35,716 nt of DNA from MGBC131033 sp910585655 (lineage in GTDB: Bacteria; Bacillota; Clostridia; Lachnospirales; Lachnospiraceae). The stretch is from assembly GCA_949502025.1 (NCBI GenBank), contig CATBCG010000023.1, positions 1 through 35,716 on the forward strand. Reading direction: 5' to 3'. Positions 16,181 to 24,021 of the stretch are shown here, piece by piece (positions within the stretch are counted from its first letter, which is position 1; each line of letters opens with the position of its first letter). The position numbers and the translations under genes were made by a program. The notes beneath the pieces are model-generated. The model worked only from the letters and a program-made list of their open reading frames with translations, did no database searches and was not told the DNA's origin.

Positions 16181-17464
16181 ATGAGGGAAATAAAAAGAAG
16201 TCTGTGGATAGTTATTATAATATTTTTAATAATGATATCATTCTTGTTTTTATCAAATAATTTTCGCTCCAAGGAAATTTTCGCTCCATTATTCCTGGAA
16301 AATCTCGCAACTGAAGCAGTCATGACCGGTTCTACTAACGACTGGATTTATTATTCAAGATGGTATCCAGAAAAAGGTTTGTGGCGCATTCATAAAGAAA
16401 CAAGAAAGAAGGAGCATGTCTTTGGGGACAGCTATTACCGGTTTTTGGTGCTGGGAGAGACCTTATTTGTACAGGGGCATGAGGGATTTTATCAGATGGA
16501 ACCGGATGGGAGTAATCCGGAGCTAATTTTAGAAGGCGTAGAATCAGGAGAAAGGCTATATTACAAAAATGGCTGGATATATGCCTTTGCCTGGTATTCG
16601 ACGGAGGAACTTGCTACCAGACCTCTTTATTTTCGTTATCATGTTCCTACTGGTCTTTTAGAGAAATTGATACAAGATATCACAGTGCCAGTTTGGGGAT
16701 CACTTTCCTTCGGTTCCAGCTTTGTGGTAAGTGAGGACTATCTTTATTTCATAGCAGAATCAGAAGGAAAATGGGGAATTTTAAGCTATCATCTGCCCAC
16801 GAAGGAGCGGAAGATTTGTACATATCTGGATACGGGGAGAAATGCACCGTTAGTAGGAGAACAGATAGGGGAGGATGTGCCGATGGAGGATTCGGGTCTC
16901 CTGTATCTGGAGGACTGTGGAGAGTATTTGGTTTTGCTTTATCGGATGAAGGAACGGGGAGAAGACGGAGATACCGTAGCAAAATTTGATATGTATGCCA
17001 CGAAAAAGGAAGGGGTGATTACAGAAAAAACGGTCTGGAAAAAGGTGCAGTTTCCAGATATGCAGAAAGGAACGGCAAATCCGCCAAATCCACTTACGTT
17101 TTCAGGTGCGACATATCCCATTATAGAAGGCTATATGTGGGGATATATATTTTGGGATGAACTGGTATTTTATCAGAATGAGGAATATGAGTTGTGCTGC
17201 AGACCATTGTTTGGAAAGCCGGAGGATGTGATTGTGTATGAAGGGACTGCTTTACCAATTGATTCTGGCGAGAAATTGAAGTCCTGGGTAGGAAAAGCAT
17301 GCGGAAGCAGTTGTACGTTGACCTTTGGAAAGGATTGTTTTTATTATTGCTATTATACAGCATGTGAGGAGGAAGATGCCGGGTGGGCAGAGGGGATTAT
17401 CCGTTATGAACCAACGCCAATGAAATGGGCGGATTATATTGGAGAGCTGCCAGAAAGAAGATGA
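16181..17464 (+). CDS. Membrane-anchored DUF5050-like beta-propeller protein (P1)
   Basis: 427 aa; ATG after AAGGGGAT. Short Lys/Arg N terminus, one membrane helix (about 8-25), then repeated blades of the form WIYYSRWYPEKGLWRIHKET, GFYQMEPDGSNPELI and YYKNGWIYAFA, typical of DUF5050/LRP1-like propellers. Predicted outside the membrane. C-terminal marks shared by the family are EKTVWKKVQFPDMQKG, LCCRPLFGKPEDV and YEPTPMKWADYIGELP. It has no lipobox and no catalytic motif. Its 3' end is the source-type sequence of the relics at 4699 and 18320. Role unknown; sensing or binding is plausible. Confidence 0.8.
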   Translation: MREIKRSLWIVIIIFLIMISFLFLSNNFRSKEIFAPLFLENLATEAVMTGSTNDWIYYSRWYPEKGLWRIHKETRKKEHVFGDSYYRFLVLGETLFVQGHEGFYQMEPDGSNPELILEGVESGERLYYKNGWIYAFAWYSTEELATRPLYFRYHVPTGLLEKLIQDITVPVWGSLSFGSSFVVSEDYLYFIAESEGKWGILSYHLPTKERKICTYLDTGRNAPLVGEQIGEDVPMEDSGLLYLEDCGEYLVLLYRMKERGEDGDTVAKFDMYATKKEGVITEKTVWKKVQFPDMQKGTANPPNPLTFSGATYPIIEGYMWGYIFWDELVFYQNEEYELCCRPLFGKPEDVIVYEGTALPIDSGEKLKSWVGKACGSSCTLTFGKDCFYYCYYTACEEEDAGWAEGIIRYEPTPMKWADYIGELPERR

Positions 17465-17512
17465 AACAATAAAAAATGGTAGCAGGGAGAGAAGCTTTGC
17501 AGGCTATGTAGA
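17465..17512 (+). repeat. Intergenic repeat R, copy 5
   Basis: AACAATAAAAAATGGTAGCA, GGGAGAGAAGCTTTGCAGG, CTATGTAGAAA directly after the P1 stop codon. Confidence 0.6.
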
Positions 17513-17548
17513 AACTGGAACAATACACGGGGATGCTGGATCATTACC

Positions 17549-17578
17549 GAGGGTAGACAATAGGAACTGCCCTCTTTT
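17549..17578 (+). terminator. Hairpin before the second membrane-protein pair
   Basis: GAGGGTAG (17549-17556) pairs with CTGCCCTC (17567-17574) with one T-G pair, followed by TTTT. It corresponds to the longer perfect hairpin at 3902-3937; sequence changed while pairing was kept. ATG is at 17593. Confidence 0.55.
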
Positions 17579-17592
17579 AGGGAGGTAAGGAT

Positions 17593-17916
17593 ATGAATGT
17601 TTTTATTGATACAAAAAGGTTAGAAAAAGTAAGAAGGATATTGATTATTTTAGATATAATGGCAATAATTCTGATGATTGCTTCTTATATCCTTAGTGGT
17701 TATAGCATGATGGGACTGTTAGCACATATCATAGAACATAATAGTACAGAATATATAGGAACCCACCATTCCTATCTTCTATTGCTTTTTTTGGGATTCG
17801 GTTTTACCATTATTTTTTCGATTCAGCTTATTGTCGTGCAGGCTATCATCAGAATGGTAGATGACGCCTATAAATATTCGACATCAAAAGAGGAAGAGAT
17901 TGAGAATAAGAAATGA
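17593..17916 (+). CDS. Small two-helix membrane protein, M1 type (copy 2)
   Basis: 107 aa, near-identical to 3952-4275 including the GGGAGGTAAGG ribosome site. Most differences fall in the outside loop (HIIEHNSTEYIGTHHSY against HIIDHDNAAAVGTHHSY), which is the region expected to face a partner; membrane helices are unchanged. No TTGTGACRCTTT promoter box is seen upstream of this copy. Confidence 0.75.
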   Translation: MNVFIDTKRLEKVRRILIILDIMAIILMIASYILSGYSMMGLLAHIIEHNSTEYIGTHHSYLLLLFLGFGFTIIFSIQLIVVQAIIRMVDDAYKYSTSKEEEIENKK

Positions 17917-17929
17917 GGAGGGGAAAATA

Positions 17930-18247
17930 ATGAGTAGAAAGGTTTTTTTGGATACTACGAAATTGGAAAAATTAAGAAACAAATTGATTTGCCTGGATAT
18001 TGTAACAGTACCGTTGCTCTTATTCTCCTGGAAAGCAACAGGACGTAGAATAGTAGGGGTCTTTTGGGAGGTTTTTATAGATGGGAGGTGTCTATTGGAG
18101 ATAGATACTCATTCTTCTATAGTATTTTCATTTTTCTGGTTAGGTTTATTCGTGTTTTGTACTCTTCAGATCATAACGCTGCAGGCATGGATTCGGATGA
18201 TAGAAGATGCTCAGCAGTATCATGGGAGTAGAACGGATAAGATGTAA
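17930..18247 (+). CDS. Small two-helix membrane protein, M2 type (copy 2)
   Basis: 105 aa from ATG 17930 (GGAGGGGAAAATA upstream), near-identical to 4289-4606. Only a few substitutions are seen (for example LICLDIVTVPLLL against LIFLDIVTVLLLL). The spacing to M1 is the same 13 nt, so the pair was duplicated as a unit. Confidence 0.75.
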   Translation: MSRKVFLDTTKLEKLRNKLICLDIVTVPLLLFSWKATGRRIVGVFWEVFIDGRCLLEIDTHSSIVFSFFWLGLFVFCTLQIITLQAWIRMIEDAQQYHGSRTDKM

Positions 18248-18319
18248 AAGGGGATAAGCAGGGAAGGAAAGGAGAAAGGACGGGACGGTCTTACCGATTG
18301 ATCCTGACAAGGAATTGGA

Positions 18320-18699
18320 ATCCAGTGGAGGAAAAGCATGTGAGGTAGAAGATGCCAGGCGAGCAGGGGATTATCAATTATGAGCCAATACCAACAGAAT
18401 GGGTGTCCTTACAACAGATGAAATTGGTATGGCAGATCGTCTTAACTTTATTGAAGCAGATGACGATATTATTGTTATCTATCAGGACTATAGCATCGGC
18501 ATACGCAACAAAATGTTTATTGGAATATATTGGGGATAGTCCAATCAGCGGTTGGCAAAGAAAAACATTTACTCCTTGTTATATAGGAACTGAATATGGC
18601 TATGATTTAGAGAATTTAAAGAGTTATTACATTGCTGCAGGATTGGAAACTAATTTTTTAACTGATTATCAATGGTCCAAAATTAGTATTGACCAATAA
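18320..18699 (+). pseudogene. Chimeric relic: propeller 3' end joined to internally deleted subtilase
   Basis: 18320-18402 matches the propeller relic at 4699-4810. At a GGGTG microhomology it switches to subtilase DNA (18403-18488 matching about 5475-5560, around Asp169, read out of frame). A deletion of about 1.45 kb then joins this to the last 68 or so codons of the subtilase (..YATKCLLEYIGDSPISGWQR.. to TDYQWSKISIDQ). The 115-codon frame from 18352 spans all three pieces by chance; signal peptide, His203 and Ser355 are gone. Promoter C and the 5' end of the gene are also deleted here. Confidence 0.85.
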
Positions 18700-18723
18700 A
18701 AGTTAAAAATAGTTTCAAAATAA

Positions 18724-18764
18724 AACAGCCACCAAATACGAAGAAATTTGTTTTGGTGGTTGTT
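18724..18764 (+). terminator. Hairpin before the LRR fusion gene
   Basis: AACAGCCACCAAA (18724-18736) pairs with TTTGGTGGTTGTT (18752-18764) with one G-T pair. It ends 24 nt before ATG 18789. Member of the same hairpin family as 7247, 12929 and 22737. Confidence 0.75.
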
Positions 18765-18788
18765 TAATTATAGAAAAAAGGAGAATAT

Positions 18789-21158
18789 ATGAGGGAAAAA
18801 AATCAGAATAAAATATGGAGTGCTATTTTTTTAATTTTTTTTGGAATATTTTTGATAACAGGGTTTGATGATATAACAGTAGTCTCCAAGCAGACTGATA
18901 TAGATGTTACTCCTCCTAAAAAATATATGACATCTGTTGTGTTCGGTCGTCTGGGGTATGTGCTTTATGACAATGGAACGGCGGCAGTTGTGGACGAGAC
19001 TGGAGCAGTAGCTGGGCTACAGACGGAGGCAGTTGATATTATCATTCCGCCAGAAATTTCATACGAGGGGAAAACCTACCAGGTAACAGAAGTCGGTCAA
19101 CGGTGCTTTTACGATGGTGTGAGTGAGGAGCGAACTTATGGTCGAATTGTGCTGCCGGATACGGTGCAGGTGATTGGAACACGGGCATTTTATCGAGTGT
19201 CCTGTGAGGAACTGGTGATTCCTGATACTGTTTGTGCAATCGGGGAATATGCGTTTTGTTTTATGTCAGTAGATAAGGATTTTTATTACCCATCAGGTTG
19301 CAAGGAAATCCCCCAAGGAGCGTTGTTTAATATACGGATAAATAAGGGAAAATTGGTAATCCCGGAAACAGTGACACGGATATGTGGCAGTGCGTTAGCG
19401 ACAAACTCCCCGGTTTGTTTTTTGTGTGACACCCCAGAACTGGAGGAGCAGGCAATCGTATGGTTAAATGAGGAAAAGCTTGAAATTGGGGGGAAGCAGG
19501 GGTTTACCCTGAAAAATGGAATGCTATTAAATCAGGAGCAGACGGAGCTAATCAAATGCTTGAAGGTGACGGAAGAGGTAGTTAAAATCCCGGATACCGT
19601 GCATCGCATTTATCCATTTGCTTTTTTACATACCGATGTTCGCCATCTGCCTAAAAAGGAGAATGGGGAGATACCAGGAATACAGGTTTACCTGCCGGAA
19701 GGACTCCGAGAGCTGGAAGAAAGGGTGTTTTACCAGAGTGACTGGATAGAACAGGTTTACTTACCGGTTTCCCTGAAAAAAATTGCTGATCATGTGTTTG
19801 ATAATACGGTTCGTACTCTGATATTCCAGACAGCAGAAGTTCCGGAGCTGGGGAAGAATAATTTTGTGGATGAGGTGAAAGTGCCAGATATTGCATTAAA
19901 GAGGTATACGTCTGGGCTGAAAGGGAAGTTCTCTTATAAAAAGCTCAGTACCTTTGTTATGGAGAAAGAGGAGGAGCAAAAAAAGGAGGAGCAGCAAGTA
20001 CTGGAGCAGGTAATAAAGGATCAGGCTTTGCCGCCGGATATGGTTTTGCAGGATCATGTTTTGTACACCTTGTATTCCGATGGGAGTGCGGAGGTGACAC
20101 GAGTGGGGGAAGAAAAGCCAGCCTGGATGGACTCTGGTATAGATGAGTTGGGCTTGGATGAACTGATGAAGGGATGGATAGGTGGGTATTTAGGAGATAT
20201 CCATATTCCGTCTGTGATTACAAAGGAAGGGAAAAGGTATACAGTAACTTCGATTGGCTCGTGGGCATTTGCGGGTTCTTTTCAATGTGGAGAGATTCTT
20301 TTGCCAGAAACAGTGACGAGGATTGGGGACTATGCCTTTACTCAGCTGCATATCAGGAAGATCACTATTCCGGATTCTGTGAAGGAAATGGGAATTGGCG
20401 TATTTGAGGATGTAACAGTAGAGGAAGAATTGCGTTTTCCAGCATCTATAAAAACTGTACCGTATCGGACGTTTTACAGGGCAGCCGCTGCCAGAATAGT
20501 GATTCCCGATACCGTTACCCGGCTGGATCGATATGCAGTTGTGTTAGATCGATATGAGGGAACAGCAGGTGGTCTGCCCGGGCAGAAGATAGAAGTGATT
20601 TTATCCAAAAATCTAAAAGAAGCCGGAGAATGTTCATTTTATGCTTCTCCTAAGTATTGTGTCGTAAAGCTGACCGGAAAAGGAGAAAATGTTATACAGG
20701 ACGGCATGTTGTTTAACAAAAACGAAACGGAGCTGATTATGGCATTAGAGCCAAAAACCGGAGACTATCATATTCCGGAAACCGTGCGTCGTATTCATGC
20801 TTATGCGTTTAGCGCCGTTTCCCAGGAGGTTGATCCTACCAATGGTGCAACCGGGCGGATCTGGGTTCCGGAAGGAGTCAAAGTGTTGGAAAAAGGAACC
20901 TTTCGGAATTGCTTTTGGTTGAAATCCTTGAGCCTTCCATCTACGATCGAGCGAATTGAGACCGGAGCGTGGAGCTGTGTCAGCCTGAATCAGTCGGAGG
21001 CAGGAAACGGGTTACGGAATCTGGTGATCAAAGCAAAGAATCCGCCGGAAATCATCGGAAAGCAAAAGACACTTCGGTATATCAATGTGCCGAATAGCAG
21101 TATTGCGGACTATGAGGAGGCATTGTCGGGGAAGATTGGCTATAAAAAGCTATATTAA
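18789..21158 (+). CDS. Fused A+B BspA-like leucine-rich-repeat protein (copy 4)
   Basis: 789 aa, ATG after AAAAAGGAG. Residues 1-385 or so are an A-type protein: signal anchor about 12-28, VVFGRLGYVLYDNGTAAVVDE, LRR_5 repeats, ending GKFSYKKLS. A charged, Glu/Lys/Gln-rich linker (about 388-410, EKEEEQKKEEQQ) replaces the A stop and the B start and membrane helix. Residues about 415-789 are a B-type protein (VLYTLYSDGSAEVTRVGEE..., ending IGYKKLY). The other four loci have separate genes overlapping by 17 nt. The fusion supports A and B acting as one complex on the same side of the membrane. Confidence 0.9.
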   Translation: MREKNQNKIWSAIFLIFFGIFLITGFDDITVVSKQTDIDVTPPKKYMTSVVFGRLGYVLYDNGTAAVVDETGAVAGLQTEAVDIIIPPEISYEGKTYQVTEVGQRCFYDGVSEERTYGRIVLPDTVQVIGTRAFYRVSCEELVIPDTVCAIGEYAFCFMSVDKDFYYPSGCKEIPQGALFNIRINKGKLVIPETVTRICGSALATNSPVCFLCDTPELEEQAIVWLNEEKLEIGGKQGFTLKNGMLLNQEQTELIKCLKVTEEVVKIPDTVHRIYPFAFLHTDVRHLPKKENGEIPGIQVYLPEGLRELEERVFYQSDWIEQVYLPVSLKKIADHVFDNTVRTLIFQTAEVPELGKNNFVDEVKVPDIALKRYTSGLKGKFSYKKLSTFVMEKEEEQKKEEQQVLEQVIKDQALPPDMVLQDHVLYTLYSDGSAEVTRVGEEKPAWMDSGIDELGLDELMKGWIGGYLGDIHIPSVITKEGKRYTVTSIGSWAFAGSFQCGEILLPETVTRIGDYAFTQLHIRKITIPDSVKEMGIGVFEDVTVEEELRFPASIKTVPYRTFYRAAAARIVIPDTVTRLDRYAVVLDRYEGTAGGLPGQKIEVILSKNLKEAGECSFYASPKYCVVKLTGKGENVIQDGMLFNKNETELIMALEPKTGDYHIPETVRRIHAYAFSAVSQEVDPTNGATGRIWVPEGVKVLEKGTFRNCFWLKSLSLPSTIERIETGAWSCVSLNQSEAGNGLRNLVIKAKNPPEIIGKQKTLRYINVPNSSIADYEEALSGKIGYKKLY

Positions 21159-21231
21159 ACGGTAAAATTAAGCCGTATTCTGTATCTTGTATCTCTGCGA
21201 AGCAACGAGCCAAGTGATTGTTTGCAGCCAT

Positions 21232-21260
21232 TTGACTTAGGAAGCAAAATATCGGACAAT
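21232..21260 (+). promoter_or_regulatory. Candidate sigma-A promoter for the lipoprotein gene
   Basis: TTGACT (21232-21237), a 17-nt spacer and GACAAT (21255-21260), a fair -35 and weak -10, 47 nt before the ATG at 21308. Confidence 0.4.
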
Positions 21261-21307
21261 CTTGGTGTCTACTTTTCAGGAAATTTCACTGGGAGAAGGA
21301 GATAACG

Positions 21308-22381
21308 ATGAAAAAATGGTTTCGTTATAGTGTTTTTTTATTATGGATTGTATTGCTATATGGGTGTGGAAGCCATAAAGGGGAAGAAGTAAAAAATAGG
21401 GAGCAAGAAGAAGTAGAAAATATAAAGAAAGAGGAAAATCTGAAAGAACTCATCCGAACATATATAACGGAAGAATTGTTAACATGGGGGGATTCGGGAG
21501 AAGTTTTTGTAAGTAAGGTATCAGAGGATCTGGATCAGGGAGACCAGAAACTGGTAGGAATAAAAGTTTTGCTTGGAGATGGAACGGGGCTACAGGGTGG
21601 TTTGGATCTTGATAATCTACAAAAGAAAGAAAAAGGGGAAAAGTATTATGGAAATATTTGGTGGTGCGAGGCGTATTCTGCTCTTACGGTAAGGCAGCAG
21701 CAGGAAAAAGAAAATCTGTATCATGAGTATTGGAAGATAGAGGAAGAAGAATGGTTTCATTTTTCCTTTTATTCGCATCAGCTACAGGAGGAATGGGTCG
21801 ATCAGATAGAAAAGATTTGTAAAAGAGTATGGGAGGAGAATAATTTTCTATATAACGAGGATGAATATAAAGAATATACCTTCAAAGCCTGGGCAGTGAA
21901 AGCATCGCCGTTAGAAATTGCAATAACGATAAGTGAAAATATTGCCCCGAATGATAATATTTATTTGTTTAAATATAGTCTGACACAGGAGCAAATAGTA
22001 CATGTCGGGTATATAGGGGGAGAGGGTCAGGATAAATTATGGGAGATGTTTACAGAAGAAGACGCCATTTATCTGGGAGAGGGAAGCTTTGCTACAGAAG
22101 AAGGGGCAGAACCGGAATATGAGACTGGTCCGGAAGCAGAGAAAATACGGGAAATATGGCAGTGGTCGGTGGAGGAGCATTTAAAAAAATATGGAATGGG
22201 GGATTATATTCGGATTGAGATAGGGCAGTATCAGGATATTTATCCCAGACTTTGGGCAAAGGTTTACTATGAGGAGGGTTATTTCTGGGTGTATTCGTAT
22301 GGGACGAGGCTGGGAGAATTAACGCCTGGTTTGGTGGCAGATGACTATCAGGGGGAAATGATAACTTTTATAAAGGAATAA
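21308..22381 (+). CDS. Lipoprotein of unknown function
   Basis: 357 aa, ATG after GGGAGAAGGAGATAACG. The N terminus MKKWFRYSVFLLWIVLLYGC ends in a lipobox (LLYG-Cys20), so the mature protein should be lipid-anchored outside the cell. A Lys/Glu-rich tether (about 24-50) precedes a globular region rich in aromatic residues and Glu. No LRR, propeller or enzyme motif is visible. It is present once in the island, between LRR copies 4 and 5, and is therefore the least repetitive member. It may have its own promoter at 21232. Confidence 0.75.
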   Translation: MKKWFRYSVFLLWIVLLYGCGSHKGEEVKNREQEEVENIKKEENLKELIRTYITEELLTWGDSGEVFVSKVSEDLDQGDQKLVGIKVLLGDGTGLQGGLDLDNLQKKEKGEKYYGNIWWCEAYSALTVRQQQEKENLYHEYWKIEEEEWFHFSFYSHQLQEEWVDQIEKICKRVWEENNFLYNEDEYKEYTFKAWAVKASPLEIAITISENIAPNDNIYLFKYSLTQEQIVHVGYIGGEGQDKLWEMFTEEDAIYLGEGSFATEEGAEPEYETGPEAEKIREIWQWSVEEHLKKYGMGDYIRIEIGQYQDIYPRLWAKVYYEEGYFWVYSYGTRLGELTPGLVADDYQGEMITFIKE

Positions 22382-22400
22382 AGGGGGAAAGAGCGAATGG

Positions 22401-22451
22401 TATAAAAACTATCACAGTGTCAGGCAATCGCAGTAGAACGGAAAAGGTTCG
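22401..22451 (+). repeat. Intergenic repeat T, copy 2
   Basis: TATAAAA, ATCACA, GTCAGGCAATCGCA and AAAAGGTTCG, matching 9820-9870. It directly follows the lipoprotein stop. Confidence 0.6.
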
Positions 22452-22489
22452 GTTACGATTACCTTTCTATCTTTAGAGGATCTGTTTAC

Positions 22490-22560
22490 ATAAAATTTAT
22501 ATATTTTCACAATAAATTTGTGGAAATAAGGCTAAAAATATAGTAGAATTTAATAGTAAA
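22490..22560 (+). other. AT-rich stretch homologous to the promoter region of propeller gene P2
   Basis: TTTATATATTTT and GGCTAAAAATATAGTAGAAT resemble TTTATATATTTT and GGATAAAAATATAGTAAAAT at 25385-25440. At the P2 locus this is a TTGATA/TAAAAT promoter; here the -35 is not preserved and a subtilase scrap follows instead of a propeller gene. Likely a displaced promoter relic. Confidence 0.4.
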
Positions 22561-22589
22561 GAGGGTGCAATAAGGAAGTTAAGGAAACT

Positions 22590-22706
22590 ATCACATATGG
22601 ATATGATTTAGAGAATTTAAAGAGTTATTATGTAGCAGCAGGGTTGGATACAAATTTTTTGACAGATTACCAATGGTCAAAAATTAGTATTGATCAGAAT
22701 AACTAA
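22590..22706 (+). pseudogene. C-terminal scrap of the subtilase gene
   Basis: 39 codons (ITYGYDLENLKSYYVAAGL to TDYQWSKISIDQNN) match the last residues of the intact protease (about 714-750), with two extra Asn codons before TAA. No start or ribosome site. Followed by the same hairpin family and an A-type LRR gene, as at the intact locus. Confidence 0.85.
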
Positions 22707-22736
22707 TAAATGTTAAACAATTTTTAAAATGGAGAA

Positions 22737-22777
22737 ACAACCGTCAAATACAAAAAATTTGTTTTGGCGGTTGTTTT
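22737..22777 (+). terminator. Hairpin before LRR pair 5
   Basis: ACAACCGTCAAA (22737-22748) pairs with TTTGGCGGTTGT (22763-22774) using one T-G pair, then TTT. The A gene starts 27 nt later. Confidence 0.75.
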
Positions 22778-22803
22778 AAAACAAAAAAGAGGGGAGAATA
22801 TAT

Positions 22804-24021
22804 TTGTTAGAAAAAAGAAAAAAATTAGAAAAAAATTTTGTTCTTATTTTTTTGATTTTATTTGGAGTGTATATTATAGGAAGATTTTTAAAAATATTTC
22901 CTGTTTCTGTACCCAGAAAAAATCCAAGTACTGTCCAGGCAGCAGAGGCTACCTTAATAGGTTCGTCAGATATTCATATACAACGAAAACAAACTACTTC
23001 GATTGTAATAGGTCGTCTAGGTTATGCCCTGTTTAATGATGGTACAGCGACTGTCACAGATGAAGCAGGAGCAGCTATGGGGCTGAAAAGTAAAACGGTG
23101 GACATTACGATTCCTGCGAGCATTTTTTATCAGGGAAAAAAGTATACGGTGACGGTAATCGGGCAGAAATGCTTTTTTGACAGAGAAGATGGAAAACAAA
23201 ACTACGGAAAAATTGTTCTGCCGGATACGATTCAAACGATTGGGATGGGAGCCTTTTATAAAGTTTCATGTGAAGAGCTGGTGATTCCAGATTCCGTAAC
23301 AACAGTAGAGGAATATGCGTTTTGTGGGATGAGCGTAAAAAAGGACTTTTATTATCCAGCCGGAGCGACAGAAATTCCGAGAGGCGCTTTGTTGGGAATG
23401 GTAGTAGAAAATGGGTGTTTGGTGATTCCGGAAACAATAACCCGACTGTATTACTGGGCAATTGGCACATCTTCCCCAGTACGCCTTTTGTGCGAGCCGG
23501 ACGGAATAGATCCATTCGCGATTTTTCGACTTTCCGGTGAGATAGAAATTGGTGGAAAAAATGGATTTGTCGTGGAGAATGGAATGCTATTGAACAAGGA
23601 TAAAACAGAACTGATTAAATGTGTCAAGGCAACCTCTATGAAAATTGTTGTTCCAGATACGGTACGACGGATTCATCCGTTTGCTTTTTGCTATACTGAT
23701 GTGCAAGATCTGCAAAAGGAGGCAGAAGAAAGGGTGCGGATTTATCTCCCAGAGGGGCTTACCGAGTTAGAGGTTGGCACATTTTATGGAAATGAATGGA
23801 TTGATCGGGTTTTTCTTCCTGCTTCTCTGAAAAAGATAGGAGAGGGTGTGTTTGTTACCAACTATCCGGAAAACACGCAAATAACAGTAGTATTCCAGTC
23901 AGAACAAGTACCAGAGATTGGGGAAAATAATGAGGTAAAAGAAGTCGATGTGCCAGATGCTTTTTTGAAAAAATATCGGGATGTGCTGGAAAGGAGACTG
24001 CAATATGAGAAAATTTATTAA
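22804..24021 (+). CDS. BspA-like leucine-rich-repeat protein, A type (copy 5)
   Basis: 405 aa from TTG 22804 after GAGGGGAGAA. Lys-rich N terminus with signal anchor about 11-30, a short linker, then IVIGRLGYALFNDGTATVTDE and LRR_5 repeats close to copies 2 and 3 (IVLPDTIQTIGMGAF, LVIPDSVTTVEEYAF, VYLPEGL-like IYLPEGLTELEVGTF). Ends ERRLQYEKIY and overlaps the B gene by 17 nt. Predicted surface LRR protein with unknown ligand. Confidence 0.88.
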   Translation: MLEKRKKLEKNFVLIFLILFGVYIIGRFLKIFPVSVPRKNPSTVQAAEATLIGSSDIHIQRKQTTSIVIGRLGYALFNDGTATVTDEAGAAMGLKSKTVDITIPASIFYQGKKYTVTVIGQKCFFDREDGKQNYGKIVLPDTIQTIGMGAFYKVSCEELVIPDSVTTVEEYAFCGMSVKKDFYYPAGATEIPRGALLGMVVENGCLVIPETITRLYYWAIGTSSPVRLLCEPDGIDPFAIFRLSGEIEIGGKNGFVVENGMLLNKDKTELIKCVKATSMKIVVPDTVRRIHPFAFCYTDVQDLQKEAEERVRIYLPEGLTELEVGTFYGNEWIDRVFLPASLKKIGEGVFVTNYPENTQITVVFQSEQVPEIGENNEVKEVDVPDAFLKKYRDVLERRLQYEKIY

